From assembly GCA_015698045.1 (NCBI GenBank), contig BLAL01000259.1, positions 558,001 through 622,000 of the forward strand: a stretch of DNA of 64,000 nucleotides, written 5' to 3'. This DNA comes from Rhizophagus clarus. Its lineage: Eukaryota; Glomeromycota; Glomeromycetes; Glomerales; Glomeraceae. This document shows positions 53,277-64,000 of this stretch, in pieces (position 1 is the stretch's first letter; every line of letters begins with the position of its first letter). The translations under genes and the position numbers were made by a program. The notes under the pieces were generated by a model. The model saw only the letters and a list, made by a program, of their open reading frames with translations, did no database searches and was not told the DNA's origin.

Positions 53277-53850
53277 GGGAGTTCTGGCTCAATTTTTTTT
53301 CTTTACAGCTTTAACTTTGGGCAAATATATATATTTTTCTTCACAGCTTGTATTAGTCCTCCACGTTAGTCCCACATTAGTCCTCCATGTTGTCCGTATT
53401 AACTCTACAATAGTTTGCTGAAAACGTACTTTAGATATGGAAAATATTGATAATTGGTGAATATGCTAGTTTTTTTCACACAGGAATCAGTGTTAATTTT
53501 TGTGTGAGTTTTTTTGTACTAGTCTTTTTTCAACCGAAAAGCGTAGCAGTTATTCTCTGGAGAATGTGTAATTTTTCCTAATATGTTTTTTGTGTTAGAT
53601 TGGTGTTAGTTTCATATGATAAAATTTTGTGAAAATGTATTAGTTTTTATGTTAGTTTTATTTTTTGGCCAGTTTCATTAATAAATGCGTCAGTTTTTGT
53701 GTCAGTTTCTTGTGCTAGCTTTTTGTGCTGATTTTCGTGCGGAAATGTGATTTTTTTTGCTAAGTTTTGCGGAATTTCTCTAGCACAATTATTACGTCAA
53801 TTTTGGTGTTAATTTTCGTGTTAAAAAATTCTGTGCGATCACCCGCTATA
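53277..53850 (+). repeat. left arm of the inverted repeat
   Basis: T/G-rich strand with many short TGTTAGTTTT-like subunits; pairs with 54690-55513. Confidence 0.75.
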
Positions 53851-54019
53851 ATTATTATCGGTTATATGGTCTAGACGATCAAAGAGATTAGTCAGAGACT
53901 GTCTGAAGGGCACATGACGCTTTGAACATTTGTAATTTGTTCAGAGTATCACTACGAAAAAAATGCATCCGGAATTCATGCTGAAATTGTCCGGAAAAAT
54001 AAACAGATTATTTCCGGAC

Positions 54020-54330
54020 ATTTGGTAAATCCGGAAAATGTTCCAAAACGTGCGCGTTTCCGGATGTTCGGAATATGTCCGGGTTTAAATTTGTCCGGAA
54101 TTTTATTATGTCCGGAATTTGTTGGTTTTATTTGTCCAGAATTTGTCTGGAATTTAAAATGTCCGGAATTTGTTTGGTTTATCCTGTCCAGAATTTGTCT
54201 GGAATTTAAAATGTCCGGAATTTGTTTGGTTTATCCTGTCCAGAATATGTCCGGAATATTTTATGTCCGGAATTTGTTGGGTTTATTTGTCTAGAATTTG
54301 TCCGGAAAATTTCATGTATAAAAAAAACTT
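54020..54330. repeat. internal CCGGAATTT-based tandem repeat
   Basis: Between the arms are many copies of TGTCCGGAATTTG or TGTCCAGAATTTG, including a roughly 57-bp higher-order unit present twice at about 54159-54272. Inverted versions (TTTCCGGACATT) lie at 54405-54442, so the core itself can fold back. Overlapping ORFs here (CPEFVW repeats) are products of the repeat. Confidence 0.8.
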
Positions 54331-54689
54331 GGGCATGCAAAAAATTCCGGACAGCAAAATAGATCAATTTCCTGGACATTTTCATGACAATTTTTGAACA
54401 CCTGGACAATTTCCGGACATTTTCGCAGACATTTTCCGGACATTCTTTTTTCGTAGGGCTGAGACATACGACAATAGCCGATAGTACAGAATTGAAAATG
54501 CACGCTAATATAAGGTTAATAACAAAACAGCAAAGAATACTGTACGCGTCCAACAAAAAAATGAATATTGTGGAATACATTCATTTGCAATACAAAATGT
54601 GAAAATGGAATTGTCTTTCTAACTAATGATAAATAGAAAAGCCTTTATGCGCGGATGTGAACCACAAAATCTATTATTTCTTTGTTCAC

Positions 54690-55513
54690 ATTGTACGTAA
54701 CACCAAAATTGACGCAACATTGCGCAAGAGAAATTGCCATGAAGTTAACCAAAAAAATCACGATCACGTTTCTGGAATATTAAGTACAACATTCGGTCAC
54801 GAAAATTAGCACAAAAAACCAGTACATAAACAAAAACCGGCGCATTTATTAGTTATGCTGGCTAAAGCTACACAAAAAAAAACAACACAATTAATACAAA
54901 AAAACTAACGCAATTCCTCTGTGAAAAACTAGCACGTTTTCTAATTACATCTAAAGTACATTTAACGCAAAAAAGCTAACGCATTTCATGTTAGGAAAAA
55001 TTACACATTCTCTGGAGAATAGTATTTCCATAATTGCTACGCTTTGGTTGAAAAAGACTAGTACATAAAACTGACACAAAAACTACACTGATTCCTGTGT
55101 GAAAAAACTAGCACATTTACTAATTATCAATATTTTCAAGAACGTCTTTCAGCAAACTATTTTAGGGTTATTACGGATAACATGGAGGACTAATATAGGA
55201 CTATCGATCGTGGAACTAATATGCGCAATATGAAGGACCAACGCGGAGGATTAACATACCGTAGTTGTGAAAAAAAATTTATTTCCGCCCCAAGTTTAAA
55301 TTGTGAAGAAAAAAAATTTCGCCCAAAGTTAAAAGTTGTGAAGTAGAATACACTAATTCAATGCTAGAACCTCTGCTGAAGTTGCGAAGAAAAATTTTAT
55401 TTCCATCCAAGTGAAGAAAAAAAATATTTTCGACCAGAGTTAAAGTTGTGAAAAAACATTGATTTGCTTCACAATTTAAGTTGTGAAGAAAACAAAATCG
55501 GTGTCAGAACCCC
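54690..55513 (-). repeat. right arm of the inverted repeat
   Basis: Reverse complement of the left arm with insertions; the outer 200 bp contain three or four degenerate units of CTTCACAAYTTTAAMTTGGG (minus strand). Confidence 0.75.
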
Positions 55514-55906
55514 AACCGCCCTGATTTGTGATCTGCGCCTAGGTCACGTTTCTTTAAAAGACGTTTAAAACTTGGAGTCTTATACAATATCATCCATTAC
55601 TTGGATGTGATTACTATGACCCAATATTCTCTTTATCTTACCTTTGTTCTTGCCTTTCTTATCATTATTCTATTAACGTTAAAGCTAAAAAAAGGATATA
55701 AAGTACAATTATTTGTGATTTACATTATATATTGGGACTATTTCAATTTTTTTTTTAAATAAACGTTGTTATTCTAACAATTCAAACCTGAATTTTTTAT
55801 AATAAACTTTGTTTATGATTACATTATAATGTATATAATATATTATTTTGATTAAACATGAAAAAAATAAAAAAAAATAATCCGCAGAAAAATTCAAAAA
55901 ATATTG
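55514..55906. other. intergenic DNA
   Basis: Nothing recognised; A/T runs just 3' of the tRNA gene provide a run of T for polymerase III termination. Confidence 0.5.
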
Positions 55907-55990
55907 CTCTCGGTCGGGGAATTGAACCCCGGTCTCCCGCGTGCTGGTCACCCTGACAGGCGGGGATACTAACCACTATACTAACCGAGA
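55907..55990 (-). tRNA. tRNA-Asp (anticodon GTC) with a 12-nt intron
   Basis: The 84-nt minus-strand sequence folds into a standard tRNA. The acceptor stem pairs TCTCGGT with ACCGAGA, discriminator G. The D arm is GTTAGTATAGTGGTTAGTAT, the T arm GGGGTTCAATTCCCC. The anticodon arm is CCCGC-CTGTCA-[GGGTGACCAGCA]-C-GCGGG. Removing the bracketed 12 nt, placed directly after A37 as in all eukaryotic nuclear tRNA introns, leaves a 72-nt tRNA with GTC anticodon. A T6 run follows the 3' end. The internal A and B boxes are intact. Confidence 0.95.
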
Positions 55991-56471
55991 CTCAACCGTT
56001 ATTAATCCCTAAAATTTTAAATGCTTATACATAATATTTTATAAAATCCGGTTTATTCAGGAATATACCGAATCTATTGTAGCAAATCACGAATATCAAA
56101 TTCTGATGGAGAAGAAAAAAACAAATTAGAAATAAATATTAAACTTTGTATAATGATATATGTGTACATATTTTTTACGAAATTGATAATTTAACTTTTT
56201 TTTCCGGATTTTATTGATTTTTGATCGACAAATAATTTTATAAACTTTCGCGCAGTACTGAGAAATTTTCTTTGTTATCGACAAATCATTTAAATAAAAT
56301 GAATGAATCTTCAAATATTAACAAATTTATTTATTTATTTATTTGAGTAAAAATACCACATTTATTTTAAAATTTATTAAAAAATATAAGTCTAGTCTTT
56401 GCAGATTTGCGATGAATAATAGGATACCCGCCTTTACAACCAATTCTTTGCAACCAATTGTAAAATTTCAA
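55991..56471. other. intergenic DNA
   Basis: No gene seen between the tRNA and the next BTB-SPRY gene. Confidence 0.5.
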
Positions 56472-58226
56472 TTATTTCTTTTGATATATATGATAAGGTT
56501 GAATTCGACATTGAGCAGGAGCACGTAATGATACTACCGGATAAAGTTTTGATGGTAAATTATTCCACTCTGATACCTCAGGATACCTTGTACCATTGAC
56601 CGTAAACGCACAGGTCTTTTTATCCATATTTAAATGAACTATTATTTTGGTACCATCCTCAGTGAATGGCTGACAGTAATAACTACATCTCCCAGAATTA
56701 TAACAATAACCATTGAAATTTAATACCCATCCAGTAGATTGATCTCCTGCCCAGATCCCATGATCAAAATTTGATGCACTTACTCCAATTGAAGTATATT
56801 CACAACATTTCTCAATAATGACTTCCCATTCAAAAATACCTTTTTCTATTGCCATTACAGCATTAACATTTTTTCGTAAATCATTTTTTGTTGCTTGTAC
56901 TACCTTTCCATTATCCTTAATTATAAGATCTGAACTACACGTTAACTCATCCCACGTATAATCAGATTTGGTAATATACAATGTTGGTATTCCTCGAATA
57001 TCATTTAAATTTGAATCTGAGGTGTTTATTATTTCTTTATTACTTTTAATTATTTCATCCGAAATAATTCCTAATGGTTTGATGATTTTATCTAATATTT
57101 CTTTTTTGATTCGTTTAAATTCAATAAGTTCAATAAATGGCTCTAATTTTCTTGCAATTTTTCTACGATCCGTGATGAACCAATCTTGAGGATAGAATTT
57201 TATGGATATAAACCATTTTTGAATCAGTTCTTCTGCTTTATCTAAAGTTGGAAAATTTTCCATAATAGATTTATATGCTTCATTTGAAACTTGTTTTGCA
57301 GCTAGTATTGCACTATATCGTAAAACCTCATATTCCGAAGTTGCAAAATGTGTTGCTTTTTCATGTGTATAATGTAAAAGATATTGAAGTCCCTCTATGG
57401 ATAATCTACCATATTTAATTTTATTTAATGGAATAATTGCTACAGCTTTTACCAATAAATTTAGAAGATCATCATCATCTTTTAATAATGTCATTTCCAA
57501 GGCTTTAGATAATAATTCTGGTGAAACATTCTCCTTATAATTATTCTCTAAATTATTTTTAAGTTCATTGAAAATATTATCTTGAATGGTTGATAAATTA
57601 AAATTTTTTGCTGCATGATAAGTTTCAAGTATATTATAATGAGTTAAAATTTCTTTAATTGATCCTGTGTAAAAATATTCCAATATATTTTCCATTCCAG
57701 AATATTGAATATTTGGAAAGGAAATTTGTTCTTGATTACCCTCTTTATAAATTAATCTGTTAAATATTTCTGATCTTGATGCTAAAATTGCTTTACAACC
57801 AAATAATTTCTTTCCATCCTTACATAAAATTTCTAAATCACTACGTTCTGGGTGATTTATTAACGATCTTAAATCTTGTTCTAATTTCGTAATTTCTATT
57901 TAATGGTTAACGATTTATTTCAGTGATCCGTAATATTTGCAAAAGAAGAAAAACTTATAAATTGACTAGATTCTACTTACCAGTGGAAACAGAAGATTTA
58001 TCAGTGACTTGAAAGGAAAAAAAGTCAGCAATTGCTTAGATGCACGTAAGACAGATACCAGAGAGAAACACTCACCTAAACCACTATGATTTCCAAAAGA
58101 ACTTGAACTATTTCTCAAACCAGTGACATGTAAATTCGCTATAAAAAGATTGAATGAAGGTTTCAGAGTGATTATTTGGGTACGTCTAAAAGAACGTATT
58201 AAGGAAGGTCGTAAATAACTAGCCAT
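56472..58226 (-). CDS. BTB-BACK-SPRY protein 5 with a mitochondrial-type presequence exon (chimeric model)
   Basis: The BTB-SPRY part (57895..56472) has no start codon of its own: the frame opens EITKLEQDLRSLINHPERSD after an upstream TAA, where paralogs start with Met. Two minus-strand exons upstream, 58226..58076 and 58007..57981, splice to it in correct phase (acceptor AAATAG at 57896-57901), giving 533 aa. Exon 1 starts MASYLRPSLIRSFRRTQ, an Arg/Ser-rich, acid-free stretch like a mitochondrial targeting presequence. The BTB is altered (YKEGNQEQISF replaces the usual YNGMKESYE motif), the SPRY is complete (YTWDELTCSSDLIIK, TGWVLNFNGYCYN, HLNMDKKTCAFTVNG). Alternatives: the BTB-SPRY part may be a pseudogene that merely lost its start, with the two exons belonging to another dead gene. 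The uninterrupted 474-codon frame argues against simple decay. Confidence 0.6.
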
Positions 58227-59540
58227 AGCAAAAAAAAAATTTCGAGTAATTATGAATAATTAGAAATATCTGATATATACCAGTGATCACGAGACATGAT
58301 TTACGGTTTTCGGATTAGGTTTTAGTGTCATCAAGGGTTTTTAAGGGTTTCCGTTCATCAAAACGATAATTCGGCGGATTATCAAATTTCAAGTTAGCCA
58401 GATGTAGTACTATTGGATTCAGTATATTCGTGTCGTTAGGAGTCGGGTTGAAGGATTACGGTCCACGGATTCAACACTATTTGGTGATTAATTATTGGTT
58501 ATTTGATAGTGATTAGGGTGATGTGTCATCCGTCTTAGTTCAATTAGTCATCCCATCAGGAATTGATTATTTTTATTAACAAATATTGACATCTATTACT
58601 AAACTTACTGGCTCAGTGAGTTTGAAACTTTAAAAAAAATAATCGTTCAATTTAAACAATTCTGAAAGAAATCCCCTCTACTGCAACCATCATTATCTCC
58701 TCTTCGATTTTGTGATTTATATGAAGAATCTGAGATTTTTTATGTTGAGATCTTGTTATCCAATGCCATAAAAATAACAATATCCTAACATCATTATTCC
58801 ACGTGAATATCCGCCTTCAGCTGATTGCTTATACTATCTTGAAATTTCTATTCGTTAATAAGAAAAATACAATTATTCCACTTAAATTTCGTATTAATCA
58901 TACAAAGTATAATTTATTTTTTTTTTTGATAATAATAAAATGAAGACACTATTAACGTACTTGATGCTTTCGAATACTCCATCTTATTGAACGTGTAAAG
59001 CGATAAGTTTTCTAGAAAGTCTTTCGATAAAAGTACTAACTTACCCCCAGTTAAATATTCTTCATTAATTATTCTTAATCATAAAAATAATTATTTTTAT
59101 AATGTAGTTTGTCATTACTCCAGAGATCGATGCTTAAAATTATTCATAACATTATTATACTTTTCATAATTGAACATAAGTTAGGAAACAATTTGTTCAT
59201 CTCTAAAATTCACCTGTTCTATAACGTTTCTTTTCATTAAACATCATTTATTGTAATGAAGGATCGAAGTATTGTGAAAACGAAGATAAGCTATTATTCA
59301 TCTTATTCACGATCACCATCACTTTACTCAACAAACCCATGTTTCAAGAAATTGCTATTTAGGATATCATGACAATTTGAAAATTTCTGCATGATGTGAT
59401 GTTAAGGAGATTCGATGTGGATCTATCTATACGTCGCTTTTGTCCATTGTTTCATTTGTTTCATTTGTTTCATTGACTTATCAGGAAATAAAATTTATTA
59501 AGTCGTCATTAGGAAAATCTTTAAACTCGTAAGATTCGTG
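58227..59540. other. intergenic DNA
   Basis: No supportable gene. Confidence 0.5.
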
Positions 59541-59580
59541 CAAATAAATAAATAAATAAATATATATATATATATATAAT
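59541..59580. repeat. (AAAT)n/(AT)n microsatellite
   Basis: AAATAAATAAATAAAT runs into ATATATAT, about 160 bp past the stop of BTB-SPRY protein 6. Confidence 0.9.
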
Positions 59581-59737
59581 ATTAGAAGGAATCAACAAAA
59601 GTAAATGTTTGGAAAAATTAACAAAAAATAATATTATAATAATATTAATAATTACAAGACTCTAGATTTTATTAAATAAATATACAGAATAGGTACATAA
59701 AAACGATAGCTTGAAATCTAATAAAATTCTTTTTTCT

Positions 59738-61198
59738 CTATGAACTTTTTTTTCTGTGAGGCTGGATTCGAATTCTTCCAGGGCTACATATAGAAACGAT
59801 TGGATAGAGCTTTGATGGTGAATTCAAAATAGATATTTCTGAATACCTTTTACCATTAATCGTGAAAGCGATCGTTCTATTAGTCGTATCTAAATGAACA
59901 GTTATCGTTTGGTAATCTCCGATAAATGGAGAACAATACTTGGAAGTGGTTTTGTTATTCTTAAAATCACCTGAAGAACCTAATATCCATACATTAGATT
60001 GTGCCCCCGCGAATCCATTAAAATCAAACCTAGATTCCGCCGAACATACTCCAATCCAAGTGAATGTACAATATTTTTCAATAATTATATCCCATTCGTA
60101 AAAACCTTTACAGCATATAATGTTTGCTCTGGCACTTTGAAGTTCAGAGTATGAAGATTCTAAAACTTTTCCGTCATCCTCAATAGAAATTAGGGACCCG
60201 TGATCTGATTCGTTCCAAACACAATCGGATTCGGTAAACATATACAATGATGGTGCTGTTCCACGAGTATCACTTAATATATTGCCATGCTTTGATTGAT
60301 ATTTAGTAGCTTCATAAAGTAATTTCATAGGAACGATTTCTAATGGATCAATGATATCATGTATAACTTTACCACTAATTCGCTTGAATTCAATATATTT
60401 AGTCAAAGGTTCCAGTTCATCGGCAATTCTATCCCTATCGATAATTGCTTCATCATTATCGTTATCATCACCACGACCATCATCATCATTATCATCATCA
60501 TCATCATCATTATCAGTAGTATCCACACTTTTTGAAGTCAGTAACCGTTTCTTAAGAGCTTCATATGCATCATCAGAAATCTGTTTTGCCGTCAGAATTG
60601 CACTATATCGAAAAACATCATATTCCGTTGTTGCGAATGGAAAATCTTTTTGATATGTATATTCTAATAGGTATCGAAGACCAGCAATGGACAAGCGACC
60701 AATTTCAAGAGTGTTTAATGGTATAACAGCTACTGATTCAGCCAATGAATTAAGAAGAATATTATCATCTTCTGTTTTCTCACGGAGTCTAGACAATAAT
60801 TCTGGTGAAAAATTATCTGTATAATTTCTTTCTAAAGTATCTTTTACAACTTGAACAATACATTTCTGAAGTTCAGGTAAATTAAAATAATCCGCTGCAA
60901 AAAATACTTCAATTGTATTATCTTTATTTAAAGAATCTTCTTTAATTTTTCCAGTATAAATATATTCTAATATAGTTTCCATAGCAAAAGAATTAATCTC
61001 TGGCATAGTAATTTCTTTTTCATAAGTTTCTTTCATCCCATTATAAAGTAATTTATCGAACATTTCGGATCTTGCTGCCAATATCGCTCTAGAACCATGT
61101 AATTTCTTTTTATCCTGACATATAATTTCTATATCACTATATTTTGGATTATTTACCATCTTCCTAAAATCTTGTTCTAATGAAATTCCTTTCATCAT
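59738..61198 (-). CDS. BTB-BACK-SPRY protein 6 with an Asp-rich insertion
   Basis: Single-exon gene. I choose the ATG at 61198 (MMKGISLEQDF, 486 aa), matching paralog starts, over an open Met 12 codons upstream. BTB about 10-115 (NPKYSDIEIICQD, HGSRAILAARSEMFD, YNGMKETYEKEI, YIYTGKI), BACK-like region with SPELLSRLRE and PLNTLEIGRLS. Around residues 225-250 an acidic run (DNDDDDDDNDDDG and more) coded by ATC/TCA repeats replaces the usual short linker. SPRY follows (CVWNESDHGSLISIE, FYEWDIIIEKYCTFTWIGVCS, VWILGSSGDFKN, HLDTTNRTIAFTING). The WDESACG motif is changed to WNESDHG. Probable ubiquitin-ligase adaptor. Confidence 0.88.
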   Translation of the reverse strand: MMKGISLEQDFRKMVNNPKYSDIEIICQDKKKLHGSRAILAARSEMFDKLLYNGMKETYEKEITMPEINSFAMETILEYIYTGKIKEDSLNKDNTIEVFFAADYFNLPELQKCIVQVVKDTLERNYTDNFSPELLSRLREKTEDDNILLNSLAESVAVIPLNTLEIGRLSIAGLRYLLEYTYQKDFPFATTEYDVFRYSAILTAKQISDDAYEALKKRLLTSKSVDTTDNDDDDDDNDDDGRGDDNDNDEAIIDRDRIADELEPLTKYIEFKRISGKVIHDIIDPLEIVPMKLLYEATKYQSKHGNILSDTRGTAPSLYMFTESDCVWNESDHGSLISIEDDGKVLESSYSELQSARANIICCKGFYEWDIIIEKYCTFTWIGVCSAESRFDFNGFAGAQSNVWILGSSGDFKNNKTTSKYCSPFIGDYQTITVHLDTTNRTIAFTINGKRYSEISILNSPSKLYPIVSICSPGRIRIQPHRKKSS

Positions 61199-63088
61199 TT
61201 TTAACGATAAGAATGGTTTCGTTTTTCGTTTCAAAAATTTTTTTTTTTTTTTTTTTTTTTTCTTTCTAAGAGAAAAAAAAAGCTTTTGTTACGTATAATA
61301 TTATGTGTAAATAACAAATACGGTTTAAGTAAAAAAAACAATGAAAATAGTTTTCCAAAATATTTAAATTGAATTACACTAAAAGTTAGGTTAATCACCA
61401 GATTTGAAATTCTCGTGTAATGATCCCCAGCCCGGACGATAATAAAGAGGTATCACAAAAGTTGAAGACCTGAAATACGTGTAACCTATGGTTCCATAGT
61501 ATCCGAAAAGGCAATTCGTACAATTAGGGTGATATCTTCGAATTCAGGGGCTCTTGTTTTTTTTTCTGGAATTGTTTGATTATCACATGGTAAACTGATT
61601 GTGAAACTATAAAACAATAATAGGACCATAATACGTTTTTTTCGATACCATGAAAGTAATTTTATTCCACACAATATTACGTATACTGACACGCACACGC
61701 GTATACTCAAAAATGAGTGAAGGATTAAATTCTATTGATTCTAATTAACGTTAACGCTAGATTTTAAGAGACATTAAAATAATTGAAATGAATGATAATA
61801 TTAATTAATTTAAATAAAGGATAAAAGAATATTATAGTTACCTACAATAAAAATAAAAATAAAAGAATAATGAATCAAAAATTTTTTTTTTTTTGAAATT
61901 ATTACGAGATGATAACTGATAAATTTTGATTTAATAAGTTATTAGAATGATTTATCAATAATTATTAAGGTTGATGAGGTTGATGAAATTGTTGAAATTT
62001 TTGTTGAAATTTTGGATCAATTAAATCAATTAAATATTTTTGAATAAGAATTTAAAATTTTAAAAAATTTAATATTATTATTTTAAAATGTTATCATCAT
62101 AATTTTATTATAAAGATATTATTTTAGATAGAGGGAGAATCGATAAAATTGATTATCATGAACATATTTAATCGGAATTAATTGATCGAAATAATGATAT
62201 ACTGTAGATGAAATATAATTTTATCAAGAAAATTAAAAATGTTATAAACGTTTATGGCGAAAGAGAGTGAAAGAATGTGTAAAAGTTGAAGAGCGAAAGA
62301 GATTTTAGATTAACAAAAGGAATTTGAATGTATTATTGAATTCTGTCGAGAAGGGTGGTTTTGAAACAAAATTCAAATTAGAATGTTAGCGGTGAAATTA
62401 CTTTAAATATTATTTGATCTCGGCAAACGGGCAAAGGGCAACAATGCGGATGCGATAGCGTCGTGTTATTATGATGGAGTAGGAACGATAAAAATGATGA
62501 TTAAGCGTTAAAATGATTTATTGAATCCGAGAAAAATAAATATCTTTTTGCACAAAATGAAAGTGGGATAGAAAATGATTTTGTATCATCTTTAATACGA
62601 ACAAAGAATACTATTGTGATATTGGAAAAGGGATCACAAAGGATGATAGATAATTTAAATCTTATGATCTGTGTTGTTCGCTTTTTTCTCCTTTTAAAAT
62701 CGGTCAAAAATGGGGACATACATCGGGAAATTCTTTAAGCGTAAACTTACATCAAATTTACACTTCCAATGCAAACTTATGCAAAATTACACCTAGTACC
62801 TTGGCAATTCCGCAGCAGCAGGCTTGTAAATTTGCGCAAACTATATATTATAAGATTACAATGCAAAAACTTATACAAATATACATAAACTTAGCGTATA
62901 ATATAAAAATTTTAACACGCGATATGTAGCGCGTTTACCCAACCAATTAAGAAAATTAATTATAATTTTTTTTTATTTATTTAATGATACGTATAAAGAA
63001 TAAAGAATGATAAAAGAAATAAAAATAAACCTACCCTACCCTGTCACACCCGATCCCGTGCCCATCCCATGCCCATCCCATTCTCACT
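61199..63088. other. intergenic DNA
   Basis: Starts with a poly-T leader of about 24 bases (61239-61261) before the ATG of BTB-SPRY protein 6. Near 62740-62900 short CAAACTTA-like motifs recur, and 63030-63080 has C-rich CCCATCCCATG repeats next to the LRR gene stop. No gene supported. Confidence 0.5.
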
Positions 63089-64000
63089 CTAAATATAATT
63101 TGTATCTATACGAATATCATTATATTTTTCAACTTTAACGGAAGAACCACATTCTCTAATCCTATCTTCTAAACCCTTATAACAAATTTCATCATCAATT
63201 GAATTAATACTACCTTTTTCATAAGCTATATATTTTAAATTATCATTATCTTTAATAAAATCTTGTAAAACATTTAAAATAGGATGAATATCATTATTTC
63301 TTGTTCTTAATAAAATTTTTTCAAATTTTACTCGTTTTGAATTTTCAAAAAATTGTTGTAAATCATCAGAATCTATAAGAATAAATGAAAGGTTTAAATA
63401 TTTTAATTCAGAAGGTAATTCTTGACCCAATCTTTTTAATATTTTAGAACTTGTCTTTAAAGATCTTTGATAATTATCATTTAATTCATTATCATACCAA
63501 TTAACGAATCTAACATTAATAGTAAGATATTTAAGAGAATTATTTAAAAAAGTAATTAATTGTAATAATTGATTTATATTACTATAAGATATATCAGTTA
63601 AATAAAGGAATTTTATATTATTACAAGAATTTAATAAAATTTCCAATAATTTTTTGGAATGATTTTTATGAAAACTGATAAATAAATTTTCTAAAAATAT
63701 ACCAATCTTTTGAAATAAAGGATTATAAAATATATCAAAATCTTCATTATAAATTTCACAACCCATAATAGCCAAAGTTTTAATTTTTAAAGGGGAGGTT
63801 TTTTCTATTAAAGGTTTAATAAATTTTAAACCTTTACAACTAATAAATTGTATAGATTCAAGATTATTAAGATTTTGAATTCCATCAAATTGAATCGTAT
63901 TATTAAAATGACATTTCCTAAATTTAATTGATGATAAAGTATTTGAAGAATTATTAAAAGATAATAAAGGATAAATTGAACATGATAAATCATCAGAACA
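63089..64000 (-). CDS. LRR / F-box-like protein, N-terminal part beyond the window
   Basis: One open minus-strand frame from the window edge to the stop at 63089, 303 aa. It shows irregular leucine-rich repeats: SSIKFRKCHFNNTIQFDGIQ, NLNNLESIQFISC, IKTLAIMGCEI, NIKFLYLTDISYSNINQLL, SLKYLTINVRF, ELKYLNLSFILID. Large families of F-box proteins with such LRRs are typical of Rhizophagus; the F-box would be at the missing N-terminus, so the assignment is inference. No intron seen. If an F-box protein, it would be a substrate receptor of an SCF ubiquitin ligase. Confidence 0.75.
   Translation of the reverse strand, partial: CSDDLSCSIYPLLSFNNSSNTLSSIKFRKCHFNNTIQFDGIQNLNNLESIQFISCKGLKFIKPLIEKTSPLKIKTLAIMGCEIYNEDFDIFYNPLFQKIGIFLENLFISFHKNHSKKLLEILLNSCNNIKFLYLTDISYSNINQLLQLITFLNNSLKYLTINVRFVNWYDNELNDNYQRSLKTSSKILKRLGQELPSELKYLNLSFILIDSDDLQQFFENSKRVKFEKILLRTRNNDIHPILNVLQDFIKDNDNLKYIAYEKGSINSIDDEICYKGLEDRIRECGSSVKVEKYNDIRIDTNYI

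Larger units (their letters stand above)
53277..55513. mobile_element. 2.2-kb foldback / long-TIR non-autonomous DNA transposon-like element
   Basis: The two ends are inverted copies of each other over roughly 550-800 bp. The left arm holds TTTTCACACAGGAATCAGTG at about 53476-53496; its reverse complement lies at about 55093-55113 in the right arm, and the flanking bases on both sides also match (for example the shared ATTCTCTGGAGAATGTG blocks and TGTACTAGTC). Outer ends read GGGAGTTCTGGC on the left and, inverted, GGGGTTCTGACA on the right. The arms are not identical and the right arm is longer, having several extra units with CTTCACAACTTTAA. No transposase ORF is present, so it would depend on an enzyme made elsewhere. 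Target-site duplication was not identified. Confidence 0.8.

Noticed and set aside
54022..54397. ORFs with CPEFVW-like repeats
   Set aside because: They lie in the CCGGAATTT tandem repeats of the foldback element, and similar frames appear on both strands.
60351..60653. 100-aa Ser-rich plus-strand ORF
   Set aside because: Antisense shadow of the BTB-SPRY gene at 59738-61198; the Ser run mirrors the Asp-rich tract.

Overview
The window looks like nuclear DNA of an arbuscular mycorrhizal fungus (Glomeromycotina, most like Rhizophagus). It is very AT-rich, full of A/T homopolymers, and its genes carry many short GT..AG introns. It is dominated by families known to be expanded in that group: tyrosine-kinase-like (TKL) kinases, Sel1 repeats, BTB-domain proteins and F-box/LRR-like proteins. 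The organism is inferred from gene content; no rRNA or mitochondrial marker is present.

Layout. 1-17422 is a kinase cluster: a 5'-truncated pseudokinase-Sel1 gene (+), a decayed small ORF, a kinase relic, a gene joining three helical-bundle repeats to a pseudokinase (-), a gene with a truncated kinase, a pseudokinase and an intact kinase in a row (-), and a 12-exon gene in which a kinesin-3 motor runs straight into a pseudokinase and then a kinase (+). 17423-31151 is sparse: two paralogous small secreted Cys-rich proteins, a possible PD-(D/E)XK-like protein and a 213-bp GC-rich tandem repeat. 31152-37737 is a 20-exon ABCC-type ABC exporter (-). 39280-61198 holds six BTB-SPRY genes, one nearly whole BTB-SPRY pseudogene and one fragment, interrupted by a DMT/YdcZ-type membrane protein gene, a 2.2-kb foldback transposon-like element and an intron-containing tRNA-Asp gene. 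The window ends inside an LRR-like gene (-).

How it fits together. The kinase genes share a cassette of exons (about 200, then exactly 64, then exactly 170 nt, then a long last exon) entered in phase 0 at a conserved splice acceptor. The cassette follows three different upstream partners, which suggests exon shuffling. Several copies have lost catalytic residues and two genes have pseudokinase-then-kinase order, so regulation by pseudokinase domains is a reasonable inference. The BTB-SPRY genes look like substrate adaptors for cullin-3 ubiquitin ligases and are still duplicating and decaying; one seems to have lost its own start codon and to be spliced to an exon with a mitochondrial-type presequence. 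Exon borders were placed by eye from splice sites, reading phase and comparison between paralogs; no transcript data were available.
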